Source of the DNA: Muribaculaceae bacterium Isolate-037 (Harlan)
GTDB taxonomy: Bacteria; Bacteroidota; Bacteroidia; Bacteroidales; Muribaculaceae
Length of the DNA: 64,000 nt
Direction: 5' to 3'
Assembly: GCA_003762615.1 (NCBI GenBank)
Contig: RIAZ01000017.1
Coordinates: forward strand, 36,658-100,657
The position numbers and the translations under genes are program-made. Of the stretch, positions 41,413 to 50,457 are shown piece after piece. A model generated the notes under the pieces. The model did no database searches. It was given only the letters and a program-made list of their open reading frames with translations, and was not told the DNA's origin. Each line of letters opens with the position of its first letter. Position 1 is the stretch's first letter.

Positions 41413-42630
41413 ATGGCATTAGAACAGAACTTAATATTAAACCTTCCCTTCGACGAAGCGGACGGTTCTACCGTAGCCTACGACTTCGCGGCTAACCGCC
41501 ACGACGCCGAAATAACGGGCTGTCCTTTCGTGGCGGGCAAACAGGGCAACTGCATACGCTTCCCCGGCGAAGGCTACGCGGAAGTTCCGGCGAACGTGAT
41601 ACCCCTAAGCGGCAACTTTACTATTTTGGCGTGGGTCAAGGTGAACGAATACGCCGACGGAGTAACCGGCCGCCGAATAGGTATGTTCTGCAATACCGAC
41701 CAATTAGAAGGAAGCCGCATAATTTGGATAGACGTTATCCCGGAAAGTTGGGGCTTCATAACCATCAAGAAGGCGGGCAATACCGTAACGCTTTACTTAG
41801 ACACGCAGCGCGTAAGTAGCGTTACCCTTCCCGGAACGCTTACCGGGTTGGCCCTTATTCAAGACGTCTACGGCACCGAATACGCCTACGCGGATGTGGA
41901 CGAAGTGAAGGTTTATAACGTCGCCCTTTCGGACAACGATATAGCCGAGAGCCTTAACAATGTTTCGCAACTTGAATACTACCTTAGTGGGGTCAACTTC
42001 CGCGACCTCGGTATAAGGGTGGAAAGTTCTACGGGCGTCTTAGACCAACCGAAGTTAAAAATGGCGGCTTCGATTGATTGGCCCGACTACCACGGCAAAG
42101 TAGTAGACCTGTCAAACAAGCGATACGAGGAACGCGAAATAACGCTTAATTGCTGGTGCAAGGCTTCGGGTAAAATAGACTTCGTGGAGCGAATGAACCG
42201 ACTTTACGAACTTCTACAAGCCGACGGAACCGCCCGGCTTATGATAAGCATCCACCCGACGAAGCCGCTACTTTACGAAGTCTACGCTTCCGACGGCGTA
42301 GCCCCGTCTAAGCGTTGGCACGACGACAAGATGATAGGCACTTTTAGCCTTAAACTACGCGAACCCGACCCCGTGAAGCGCGTAGTTCGCCACCAACGAA
42401 TAAATTACGCGAGCCGCGAAGTTACCATAGCCCTGAAGACCGACAAAGTAGTTACGGTTTATTGGGGCGACGGGAGCGTTAGCGAAGACATCTACGGCGA
42501 CTATACCGGGACTAAGACGCTAAAACACACCTACGCCGAAAACGGCGTTTACTACGTCATTGTCGCCGGAGTAGTCGAGGAAATAACCGACTTTTCCACC
42601 AACGGCATCATCGTATGGAACAGATTATAA
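41413..42630 (+). CDS. LamG-domain tail protein
   Basis: 405 residues. Residues 1-190 are a concanavalin A-like/LamG fold (LNLPFDEADGSTVAYDFAANRHDAEITG, GNCIRFPGEGYAEVPANVIPLSGNFTILAWVKV, YADVDEVKVYNVALSDNDIAESL), often carbohydrate binding. Residues ~205-405 resemble a distal-tail-type region (KRYEEREITLNCWCKASGKIDFVERMNRLYELL). It could contact host polysaccharide. It overlaps the next gene by 16 bases. Confidence 0.75.
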   Translation: MALEQNLILNLPFDEADGSTVAYDFAANRHDAEITGCPFVAGKQGNCIRFPGEGYAEVPANVIPLSGNFTILAWVKVNEYADGVTGRRIGMFCNTDQLEGSRIIWIDVIPESWGFITIKKAGNTVTLYLDTQRVSSVTLPGTLTGLALIQDVYGTEYAYADVDEVKVYNVALSDNDIAESLNNVSQLEYYLSGVNFRDLGIRVESSTGVLDQPKLKMAASIDWPDYHGKVVDLSNKRYEEREITLNCWCKASGKIDFVERMNRLYELLQADGTARLMISIHPTKPLLYEVYASDGVAPSKRWHDDKMIGTFSLKLREPDPVKRVVRHQRINYASREVTIALKTDKVVTVYWGDGSVSEDIYGDYTGTKTLKHTYAENGVYYVIVAGVVEEITDFSTNGIIVWNRL

Positions 42631-45600
42631 TCCACCACGCGGACGGAAGCGAAACGCCGCTTTTCAGCCGTAAGAACGTCAGCGGAATCAGTAAGGCGAC
42701 CCAAAAAACCGCCTTACTTTCCGACGACGCGGTAACTATTGGCGTTTCGTCAGCCGTACCCCTTCCCGTCGGCATAGGCGACCGTATAGAAGTCTACGGG
42801 CGCACCTACAAGGCGAACCAACTGCCGCAGCCCACGAAAAACGGGCAACGGCGCTTTGAGTACGACATCACGTTTGAAGGCCTGCAGTACGATTTAATAG
42901 ACGCCCAATATAAGCTGCCCCCGGACGCTTACGGCGACACCTATTACAGCGACCTACGCGGACATTTGACCGTATTAGTATGGAACGCCAACCGCGTACA
43001 GCCGAATAAGTGGCATTTAGGCGACTGCCCGGCGACAGGAGCGACCGCCTACAAAAACATAAATACGGCAAGCCGGAACTGCCTACAAGTCCTTCAATAC
43101 ATTTGTAGCGAATGGGGCGTAGAATTTGAGATAACGCCCGGCGACGGCTTCAATACAATCAACATTAAGGAGAAGGCCGGAATTACCCACCCGTTTACAC
43201 TTCGTTACGGGCGAGGTAAAGGGCTTTACAGCCTTAAACGTACCAACGTCAACAACGCCGGGATAACTACCCGCCTTTTCGTCTACGGGAGCCAGGATAA
43301 CCTCGGACGGAACTACGGGCATACGCGCCTGTGCCTTCCCGATACCGACCGCCTTACTTCATACTTAGAGGACGCCACCGCGAAAGCGAAGTACGGCACG
43401 AAGGAAAACGAAAAGATATACGACATTAAGCCGGAGCGCGTCGGCAAGGTAACAGCACTCGGCCCGGACGAAATAACCTTTTCGGACACCACGCAGGGGG
43501 ATAACGCCATGTTCGACCTTAACGCCAAAGGATCCGACGGAAGCACCCTTTACCTATTGGGCGACGTAGCCGCAAAAGTCAAATTCCAAACCGGGCAGTT
43601 GGCGGGCTACGAATTTGACATACACTCCTACGACCACGCTACCCGAACCTTCGTACTTAAACGCTTCACGGACGAAAACGGTATGGTATTCCCATCCGCT
43701 ACGGCCGGAGCCTTCCAAATTAGCGTTAACGACGAGTATATAATTACCGAGATACAACTGCCCCAAAGTTATATAATCGCCGCCCAAAACAAACTTTTAG
43801 AAGCGGCAAACAAGGACTTCCCGGCTATGACCCAGCCACAAGTAAGTTATAAACTTACCATAGCGGAAGACTTCTTTACGGCTATGTTTGGGCGCGAGGT
43901 GGAAACCGAAATTTTGCACGTCGGCGACTATATTAACGTCGAGGACGAGGACATCGGCGTAAGCAAGGCGGTACGAATTGTTAGGATAGAACGCAACCTA
44001 TTGAAGCGGCACTCCTACGACATTACCCTAAGCGACACCGTAACGAAGTCTACTACCGTCCGCGTCCTTAACGAGATTGAGGACATTAACGAAGTTATAA
44101 CCATAAACAAGTTAGCAGACCCCGCGAAGGCCCGCCGCCGTTGGCTTGCGACCCAAGAGCTGCTAAACATGGTTTTTGACCCGGAAGGCGACTATTACAG
44201 CGAGAAAATAAAGCCCCTTTCGATTGAAACGCAAATGTTGAGCGTTGGCGCGAAGTCTACCCAGTTCACGCTCCAAAACATTACGTTCCAACCGAACTAT
44301 AACAAGAACCCGAACACGCTTTATGTTTCAAACGGGCGGCTTATTCATTACGCCATAGAAGAAACTATAAGGACGTGGGTATTATCGTCGGCGACCTATT
44401 CCGGGCTTAATCCGTCGGCCGCCTACTTCATTTACGCCAAATGTTCCACCACGGGCGGGGGCGGACAAATTATCCTTTCCACGCAGGCCATAAAGGTGGA
44501 ACAGGAAGCCGGATATTACAACTTCCTTATAGGAGTTCTTAACAGCGTCGTAACCGACGCCGGGGGCAAGAACCCCGGCCGATTGGTAAGCCTTACCTAC
44601 GGAAGCACGACTATAAACGGGCGTTTCCTTCGTACCGGGCGAATAGAGAGCAGCGGCGGCGGTAAGTGTTACTTCGATTTGGATAACGACGAGATAGGCG
44701 GCGTTATTCGCTTCGTCGGCACAGACGGCAAATACCACGACCTTACAGACGTACAGGAGAAGACCGACGAACTTAAAGACTACATCAACAACACGCTGCC
44801 CGGCATATTGGGCGACCTTCAAGGGCAGTTAGACGGAGTTATAGAACAATGGTTTTACGAAGTGGATCCTTCGCCGTTGAATACCGCGCCGTTAGCCGAA
44901 GCAAACGAACCCGCTAAGGAATGGGCGGAAGCAGACACAGCCGCCGGGAATAACAACGAGAAGGAAAAGCACCTCGGCGACCTTTACTATAACACCACGT
45001 CCGGCAAGGTTTGGCGATACGTCAAAGGCTTAGTTTCCCCGCGCCCCGGAGCAGCGCGAGGACTGCGCTACTATTGGCAAGAACTTGAAGACACCGAGTT
45101 AGCCCAAGCGTTAGCGTTGGCACAGGACGCCCTCGACGCCGCCAACGATAAGGCTAAAATTTTCGTTTCCACGCCTTACACCCCTTATCACGTCGGCGAT
45201 TTGTGGGTACAGGGAAGCACGGGCGACATACTACGCTGTAAAACGGAACGTCTTACCGGGGCCTTCAATTCCGGCGATTGGGAGAAGGCAAGCAAGTACA
45301 CCGACAACTCGGCGTTAACGAACTTCATAAATTATAACTTTCTTCCTACCGTCAACGACATAGAAGGACAAATAGACGGGAAAATAGAAAGTTGGTTTCA
45401 GACTACCGACCCGTCTACCGCGTGGACTACGACCGCCGAAAGACGTAAGCACGTCGGCGATATGTGGTATAATGGTTCTACGCATACGTTAAAGCGTTAT
45501 TCCGAAACGACAAATAGCTATACTAACGGACAAACAGGATTAACAGAAACGGGGTATGGTCATTATTGGACTACTATACAAGACCAAAAAGCAATAGACG

Positions 45601-46958
45601 CCTACGAAGCCGCCAACAACGCACAGGACACAGCCGACCGCAAAAGGCAAGTATTCGTAAGCACACCTTACGGGCCTTACGACATTGGCGACCTGTGGCT
45701 ACGTTCGTGGACGGATAGCACAGGCGTAGCCCGTAAAGACCTATACCGCGCTATTGCCGCCCGTGCCTCCGGCTACAACGCGAACGATTGGGCGGAAGCC
45801 ACCTTTTACGACAACACCCAAGTAACCATCGACAAGGGTATTATTACCGCCGGAACGGTGCAGCTTGCTAACGGCAATTCCCAAAGTATTGTAGCCGGAA
45901 TTACCGGGGGCGAAAACGAAGCCGCGAACGAAACGGAAGCCCGGAAGGTCAGAATTTGGGCGGGTGCAAGTAAGACGAATCGCTTTACCGCGCCCTTCCG
46001 CGTCCTTCAAGACGGTACTATTTATGCTACAAAAGCATTTATAGAAGGGGTTATTACGGCTATTGCGGGTAAAATTGCTAATTGGGAGATTGACGGCAAC
46101 TATATACAATCAATTCTATCCTCCGAAGAAATAGCACAAGGCAAAACGCCAGCAATTCGTCTAAATTCTGACCCCGGAGAAATCCTTTGTGGCGACTCGG
46201 TTGTATTGGACGATACAGGGTTAAATATGTTTTCGGGCGGCTATACTAAATTGAAAATATATAACGGAAGCGTCGGCGACTATTCCGACTATATTCTAAA
46301 AAGCGCGGCTAATATAGCGGAAAGAAAAAGCCTAAACACAAGGGTATATATTCCCGGCGGAGGTATTCAGAACCCGATGAGCGTAGCCGCCCTTAAAATG
46401 TCGTGTTTGTTGGGCTTTATGGACAAAGGCTCACATATTTGCGTAGATAATTTCGGCTTTTCGCTTACAGCCCCTTCGGGGATGAAAAGCAATACGGGGA
46501 AGCCGAATATAACGGTTAATCCGCCCTGCGCCTTCCTACGCATAAAGCGCGATGGTATAGTAGTTAAAACCTATTCTTTAACACAATCGGGCACGTTAAC
46601 GGCAGGAACATACAGAAATTTTCAGGCCAACGGCGGAACGTTCTATATTTCCGCAGGAGATGAAGGAATCTATTCGCTTGAATTTGAAACCAACAATCTA
46701 AAATGTTGGTGCGAAAAGACAGGCGAAACCGAAGACTTCACAATAAGCGGTTATATAAACGGCTCATTCCTACGCGGCAATTACGAACGGACTATTTTAG
46801 GGAACGACGGACTTTTAGCCGGGTGGAAGAACGGCGCGATGCTCATGAGTAACGACCTGTTTATAGTTCAGTTCGGGAATTTCGGAATAAAGGTCAATAC
46901 TTCGGGCTTCCAAGTCAAAACGAGGAATAAACAATATTGGCACGACCTAAACGACTGA
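42615..46958 (+). CDS. Tail tip/hub protein with repeated C-terminal modules
   Basis: 1447 residues. The first ~500 residues are tail-hub-like (NVSGISKATQKTALLSDDAVTIGVSS, IGDRIEVYGRTYKANQLPQP, FEYDITFEGLQYDLIDAQ). Then repeats occur: KHLGDLYYNTTSGKVWRYVKG and KHVGDMWYNGSTHTLKRYSE, and FVSTPYTPYHVGDLWVQGST and FVSTPYGPYDIGDLWLRS, two copies of a pair. The last ~400 residues are more AT-rich at DNA level (from about 46000) and look like an exchanged tip domain. It probably makes first contact with the host. Confidence 0.75.
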   Translation: MEQIIIHHADGSETPLFSRKNVSGISKATQKTALLSDDAVTIGVSSAVPLPVGIGDRIEVYGRTYKANQLPQPTKNGQRRFEYDITFEGLQYDLIDAQYKLPPDAYGDTYYSDLRGHLTVLVWNANRVQPNKWHLGDCPATGATAYKNINTASRNCLQVLQYICSEWGVEFEITPGDGFNTINIKEKAGITHPFTLRYGRGKGLYSLKRTNVNNAGITTRLFVYGSQDNLGRNYGHTRLCLPDTDRLTSYLEDATAKAKYGTKENEKIYDIKPERVGKVTALGPDEITFSDTTQGDNAMFDLNAKGSDGSTLYLLGDVAAKVKFQTGQLAGYEFDIHSYDHATRTFVLKRFTDENGMVFPSATAGAFQISVNDEYIITEIQLPQSYIIAAQNKLLEAANKDFPAMTQPQVSYKLTIAEDFFTAMFGREVETEILHVGDYINVEDEDIGVSKAVRIVRIERNLLKRHSYDITLSDTVTKSTTVRVLNEIEDINEVITINKLADPAKARRRWLATQELLNMVFDPEGDYYSEKIKPLSIETQMLSVGAKSTQFTLQNITFQPNYNKNPNTLYVSNGRLIHYAIEETIRTWVLSSATYSGLNPSAAYFIYAKCSTTGGGGQIILSTQAIKVEQEAGYYNFLIGVLNSVVTDAGGKNPGRLVSLTYGSTTINGRFLRTGRIESSGGGKCYFDLDNDEIGGVIRFVGTDGKYHDLTDVQEKTDELKDYINNTLPGILGDLQGQLDGVIEQWFYEVDPSPLNTAPLAEANEPAKEWAEADTAAGNNNEKEKHLGDLYYNTTSGKVWRYVKGLVSPRPGAARGLRYYWQELEDTELAQALALAQDALDAANDKAKIFVSTPYTPYHVGDLWVQGSTGDILRCKTERLTGAFNSGDWEKASKYTDNSALTNFINYNFLPTVNDIEGQIDGKIESWFQTTDPSTAWTTTAERRKHVGDMWYNGSTHTLKRYSETTNSYTNGQTGLTETGYGHYWTTIQDQKAIDAYEAANNAQDTADRKRQVFVSTPYGPYDIGDLWLRSWTDSTGVARKDLYRAIAARASGYNANDWAEATFYDNTQVTIDKGIITAGTVQLANGNSQSIVAGITGGENEAANETEARKVRIWAGASKTNRFTAPFRVLQDGTIYATKAFIEGVITAIAGKIANWEIDGNYIQSILSSEEIAQGKTPAIRLNSDPGEILCGDSVVLDDTGLNMFSGGYTKLKIYNGSVGDYSDYILKSAANIAERKSLNTRVYIPGGGIQNPMSVAALKMSCLLGFMDKGSHICVDNFGFSLTAPSGMKSNTGKPNITVNPPCAFLRIKRDGIVVKTYSLTQSGTLTAGTYRNFQANGGTFYISAGDEGIYSLEFETNNLKCWCEKTGETEDFTISGYINGSFLRGNYERTILGNDGLLAGWKNGAMLMSNDLFIVQFGNFGIKVNTSGFQVKTRNKQYWHDLND

Positions 46959-46983
46959 ACCACGCCGCTATATAGTGTTTTGC

Positions 46984-47011
46984 TACCCCGGACTTCACGG
47001 CTACCGGGGTA
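46984..47011 (+). terminator. Hairpin after the tail tip gene
   Basis: TACCCCGG (46984-46991) pairs with CCGGGGTA (47004-47011), 12-base loop, without a T tract. It closes the tail operon ahead of palindrome D. Confidence 0.5.
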
Positions 47012-47037
47012 ACAAACACTTCACGGATATTTAGCGA

Positions 47038-47071
47038 CGTATTAAAGTGATACGATAATAACGTAATTTTG
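47038..47071 (+). promoter_or_regulatory. Phage palindrome copy D with -7 element
   Basis: CGTATTAAAGTGATACG (47038-47054), then 9 bases, then TAATTTTG (47064-47071). It precedes the DGR operon. Confidence 0.65.
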
Positions 47072-47093
47072 CATACACCAAAAACGCAGTAAA

Positions 47094-47354
47094 ATGACAA
47101 ACAGGAACGGCGACCAAGTAAGCGCACAAGTTTCGGTAATTGGCCCGGTCAACTTCGACGGGGGCAACTTCCGAAAAGATACCCCCTTTTGCGTCAAGAA
47201 CGACGGAGAAGCGGCGGTAGTGCTTGAAGTGAACCTTTGGGGAATGCCCGAAGGCGAATTTATTGCCACGCGCTTTGAAATGGGCTGGAACCCCGAAATA
47301 GTCCGAGAGATAAAAACAACAAGTCAGAAAACCGCCCTTCTTTGGGGCTACTAA
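47094..47354 (+). CDS. Conserved small protein preceding the DGR target (86 aa)
   Basis: 86 residues (VSVIGPVNFDGGNFRKDTPFCVKNDGEAAVVLEVNLWGMPEGEFIATRFEMGWNPEIVREI). I recall a similar pattern (FRRETPF ... VTLEVLLWG ... GWNPEIIR) in proteins next to receptor-like genes of other Bacteroidales prophages. It is the first gene after palindrome D and lies 13 bases before the DGR target, so it is probably a virion or assembly partner of that protein. Function unproven. Confidence 0.65.
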   Translation: MTNRNGDQVSAQVSVIGPVNFDGGNFRKDTPFCVKNDGEAAVVLEVNLWGMPEGEFIATRFEMGWNPEIVREIKTTSQKTALLWGY

Positions 47355-47367
47355 TAACCAACAAATT

Positions 47368-48696
47368 ATGGGTTTAATTATAGCAGCGGGCAACACTAAG
47401 CCCGCGTTCCCCTACGATTATTACTACGGCGTCCGCATAAAGACGACCGTAGCCGCTACCACATTGGAGCGCATAGGACGCCCGGAGTTACATACGTCGC
47501 TCCCGGTTCAGTCTAAAATGCGCCGTTGTGTGCTTCGTGATAACGGAACGGTAGCCTACTACCTTCTCGCCACCGACAGCACCAAGCGCGACACCGGGGC
47601 CGCCGCCAACCTTACCGGGGCAGACGGTCAAGTAATGGTAGAAATTCCCAAGCACTACCGAAAGTTTGAGTTCGACGGAACCGACCTTATAGCCCTTATT
47701 TCCGAGTACCCGCTGCCCGGCTTCCACGAAGTACCACTTATGTACCGAAGTGCATACGAAGCCACGGTAGACCGTACCGTAGCGGCTACGCCTAAGTTGG
47801 CGTCCGTCGTCAACACTACCGCCGCCTTCCGTGGGGGCAACAATAACACAGCCTACGACGGAACCTACCGCAGCTTCCTCGGACTTCCGGCTACGGGAAT
47901 TTCCCTTACCAACTTCCGCAACTATGCCCGTAACCGTGGAACCGCCGGGCTTAACGGCAAGGGGTGGAACTGCGACCTATACGCCGCGCAGTTGGCGACC
48001 TATTGGCTTTTCGTCATTGAATACGCCAACCTTAACAGCCAGGCCGCATTTAACGCACAGCCGGACGCCAACGGCTACAAGCAGGGCGGCCTCGGTCCCG
48101 GCGTTACGGAAATTTCATCCGGGAATTGGAACACCTATAACGGCTATTACCCGTTCATTCCCTGCGGTGCTACCAATTCGCTCGGTAACGCTACCGGCGT
48201 CGTCGATTATACCATTAACAACGGCGCGGGCATTACCCACACCGCCCACGTTCCGAGTTACCGAGGAATAGAAAACCCCTTCGGCCACATTTGGAGTTGG
48301 ACGGACGGCTGCAAGTGTGAGATACAGAGCGACGCGGACGGCGGGCTGTCGAAGTTCTACGTTTGCAACGACCCGGCGCAGTTCCAAGACAGCAGCTATA
48401 ACGGCTACGACTACCGGGGCGACCTTCCCCGAAAGGAAGGCTACGTTAAGGCCATACTTGCCGGAGAGTTCGGCGAGAATATGCCGCGAGAGGTTGGCGG
48501 CGGTTCTACGACCTACTTCTCGGACTACTTCTATACTTCTATACCCGCTTCCGGCGTGGCTATGAGGGGCGTTTTGTTCGGCGGTCGTGCGCACCACGGC
48601 GCGCGTGCCGGGCTTGCGAACGCGTATACGAGCAGCGCGGCTACGATTACGAATGCGTACATCGGCTCCCGGCTTTGCTTTATACCCGCCGCGTAG
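47368..48696 (+). CDS. DGR target, C-type-lectin-like receptor protein (VR1)
   Basis: 442 residues. The N-terminal ~160 residues are a beta-rich attachment domain. The C-terminal part has the formylglycine-enzyme-like/C-type-lectin fold (YAARN-type GKGWNCDLYAAQLATYWLFVIEYANLNSQAAFN, YRGIENPFGHIWSWTDGCKC) and ends GVLFGG up to YIGSRLCFIPAA. Residues 401-437 are encoded by VR1, with 12 AAY codons in the template giving R407, H409, H410, R413, Y420, S422, S423, I427, Y431 and L436 while N418 and N429 are unchanged. It is probably the host-binding tip protein that the DGR diversifies. Confidence 0.85.
   Translation: MGLIIAAGNTKPAFPYDYYYGVRIKTTVAATTLERIGRPELHTSLPVQSKMRRCVLRDNGTVAYYLLATDSTKRDTGAAANLTGADGQVMVEIPKHYRKFEFDGTDLIALISEYPLPGFHEVPLMYRSAYEATVDRTVAATPKLASVVNTTAAFRGGNNNTAYDGTYRSFLGLPATGISLTNFRNYARNRGTAGLNGKGWNCDLYAAQLATYWLFVIEYANLNSQAAFNAQPDANGYKQGGLGPGVTEISSGNWNTYNGYYPFIPCGATNSLGNATGVVDYTINNGAGITHTAHVPSYRGIENPFGHIWSWTDGCKCEIQSDADGGLSKFYVCNDPAQFQDSSYNGYDYRGDLPRKEGYVKAILAGEFGENMPREVGGGSTTYFSDYFYTSIPASGVAMRGVLFGGRAHHGARAGLANAYTSSAATITNAYIGSRLCFIPAA
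48568..48679 (+). repeat. DGR variable repeat VR1
   Basis: 112 bases aligned without gaps to TR 49171-49282 (offset 603). Fourteen differences are visible, all at template A. The homology stops exactly at both ends. Confidence 0.93.
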
Positions 48697-48737
48697 CACG
48701 ACCACGCCCCCACGACCTACAAAAACACAATAACCCG

Positions 48738-48774
48738 CCCCAACCGCCGCGTACCGTTTATTCGGCGGTTGGGG
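48738..48774 (+). terminator. 12-bp hairpin after the DGR target gene
   Basis: CCCCAACCGCCG (48738-48749) pairs perfectly with CGGCGGTTGGGG (48763-48774), 13-base loop. It is followed by TCAATAAA, so termination is possible but not certain. It also lies 58 bases after VR1, where some DGRs need a hairpin or cruciform for retrohoming. Confidence 0.6.
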
Positions 48775-48792
48775 TCAATAAAAAACAAAAAT

Positions 48793-49146
48793 ATGGATAC
48801 CCAAACGAACCCCGCACACGACGACGGAACCCTCGCCTTCCTGAATATTCCACAGGACGAGAACAACAAGCACTTCAACTGCCACGAAACCACGCAGCAG
48901 AAGTTAATTAACCTTTCCTTCTTCGTGCTTGACTTCATCGACGGAGTTAAGACCAAGTTCGGGGCGGAACGCTTCTTAGTGAAGATAAAGCACCCGGACA
49001 ACAGCCCCGACAAGGCGGGGCAAGTGGAAAAGTTCTTTACCAATTCCACCGAAATAAAGTATGTGCTTCGTGAGATTAAGAAGCGTAACGCCTTCCCGCG
49101 AAAAGTCACTATGAGGGCTTCGGGAACGCGCTACTACTTTGAATAA
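48793..49146 (+). CDS. Small protein between DGR target and TR (117 aa)
   Basis: 117 residues from ATG 48793. It shows CHETTQQKLINLSFFVLDFIDGVKTKFGAERFLVKIKHPDNSPDKAGQVEKFFTNSTEIKYVLREIKKRNAFPRKVTMRASGTRYYF. It occupies the place of DGR accessory genes (target, accessory, TR, RT). The known accessory protein Avd is a basic four-helix bundle of similar size, but this sequence has mixed helix and strand and no clear match. It could be a virion chaperone or a DGR accessory factor. Confidence 0.5.
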   Translation: MDTQTNPAHDDGTLAFLNIPQDENNKHFNCHETTQQKLINLSFFVLDFIDGVKTKFGAERFLVKIKHPDNSPDKAGQVEKFFTNSTEIKYVLREIKKRNAFPRKVTMRASGTRYYFE

Positions 49147-49170
49147 AACGAATTGGGTTGTTTGCCTTCG

Positions 49171-49282
49171 GGCGTTTTGTTCGGCGGTAATGCGAACAAC
49201 GGCGCGAATGCCGGGCTTGCGAACGCGAATACGAACAACGCGGCTACGAATACGAATGCGAACATCGGCTCCCGGAATTACT
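49171..49282 (+). ncRNA. DGR template repeat (TR) region
   Basis: 112 bases rich in AAC/AAT codons in the frame of VR1 (GGCGTTTTG..., many Asn). It is the unmutated parent of VR1 (14 A-only differences) and VR2 (12 A-only differences over its 82 aligned bases). It lies 144 bases before the RT gene. Confidence 0.92.
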
Positions 49283-49288
49283 GATACA

Positions 49289-49308
49289 CTTAGCCCCATA
49301 GGGTTAAG
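49289..49308 (+). other. Short hairpin just after the TR
   Basis: CTTAGCCC (49289-49296) and GGGTTAAG (49301-49308) form an 8-bp stem with one G-T pair and a 4-base loop, 6 bases after the TR. It may shape the template RNA. Confidence 0.45.
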
Positions 49309-49425
49309 ACACGATACTAAAAAGGCAAAGACCCCGCCCGCAAAGGCGAAAAATAGTAATTATTTAACGGCTTTTGGTAGGCTACACGCCGAAGAACGCC
49401 ATAGAATCAGCAAAGCAAAAAAGAA

Positions 49426-50457
49426 GTGAAACGACGCGGAAACATATACGGCGAATTTAGCAGCGTGGAGAACATAACCCACGCTATAATCACGTCGCCG
49501 AGCCGTAACAAGAAGAAACCCCGGCGACTTGCAAAGACCGTCGAGGAACAGGCGAAGGAAATACACGCCTTTCTCGTTAGCGATAGTTTCCGCCCGTCGC
49601 CTTCTTACACCGTTACAATTCACGACCCCAAAGAACGCCTTCTTACCATACTTCCCGAAACGCCCGACAAGATAGTACACCGCGCCCTGTTAAACGTGCT
49701 TCGCCCCATTTGGGACAAAGTATTTATTTCCGCTTGTTATTGCGGAGTGAAGCGGCGCGGGCAACTTCCGGCAGCTAAAAAAGTTTTAGACTTCATACAG
49801 GAAGCCCGGCAGAGCGGCCCGGTATATTGTCTAAAATTCGACATAAGGAAGTATTACCCTTCCATAGACCACGGCGTAATGAAGGAAATAGTACGCCGGA
49901 GCATAAAGGACAAACGGATCCTTAAAATTTTGGACGACATTATAGACAGCGAACCCGGCATTATGCTCGGTAGCCCGCTTAGTCCATACTTCGCCAACCT
50001 TTATATTACGCCGTTGTGCCATTGGCTCAAGGAGAAGAAGGGCGTTAAATACCTTATTGACTACGCCGACGACTTTGTTATACTTTCCAACAATAAAGAG
50101 GAATTGCACCGTTTACTCGCCGAGATTGAGGACTACACGACCAACAAATTAAAAATAGAGGTCAAGAGGAATAAGCAAATTTTCCCGGTAGCCTTAGACC
50201 GAAGCGACAAGCACGGCCGGGGCATTGACTTTTTAGGCTTCGTCTTTTACCTTAACGAAACACGGATAAGGAAAGGTATTAAGCGAAACCTTTGCCGGAA
50301 GTTGGCGAAGTTACGGAAAGCCAAACACCCCGTACCCGAAAAGGAGTTTTTACAGGCTCTTGCGTCGTGGTGGGGTTGGCTTAAATACAGCGATAGCGAC
50401 TATTTTATTAACAAACTAAACAAGAAAAGCCCGTATGAAATCAAATTCAGACGTTAG
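49426..50457 (+). CDS. DGR reverse transcriptase
   Basis: 343 residues, GTG start (no better in-frame ATG before the conserved KRRGNIYGEFSSVENITHAI). The RT palm is complete: FDIRKYYPSI with Asp139, LGSPLSPYFANLY (motif 4, residues 181-193), YADD (residues 213-216) and IDFLGFVFY. The length and lack of maturase or endonuclease domains fit a DGR enzyme. The motif-4 SQ pair usual in DGR RTs is SP here. It copies the TR RNA with adenine errors. Its end overlaps the next gene by 23 bases. Confidence 0.93.
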   Translation: MKRRGNIYGEFSSVENITHAIITSPSRNKKKPRRLAKTVEEQAKEIHAFLVSDSFRPSPSYTVTIHDPKERLLTILPETPDKIVHRALLNVLRPIWDKVFISACYCGVKRRGQLPAAKKVLDFIQEARQSGPVYCLKFDIRKYYPSIDHGVMKEIVRRSIKDKRILKILDDIIDSEPGIMLGSPLSPYFANLYITPLCHWLKEKKGVKYLIDYADDFVILSNNKEELHRLLAEIEDYTTNKLKIEVKRNKQIFPVALDRSDKHGRGIDFLGFVFYLNETRIRKGIKRNLCRKLAKLRKAKHPVPEKEFLQALASWWGWLKYSDSDYFINKLNKKSPYEIKFRR

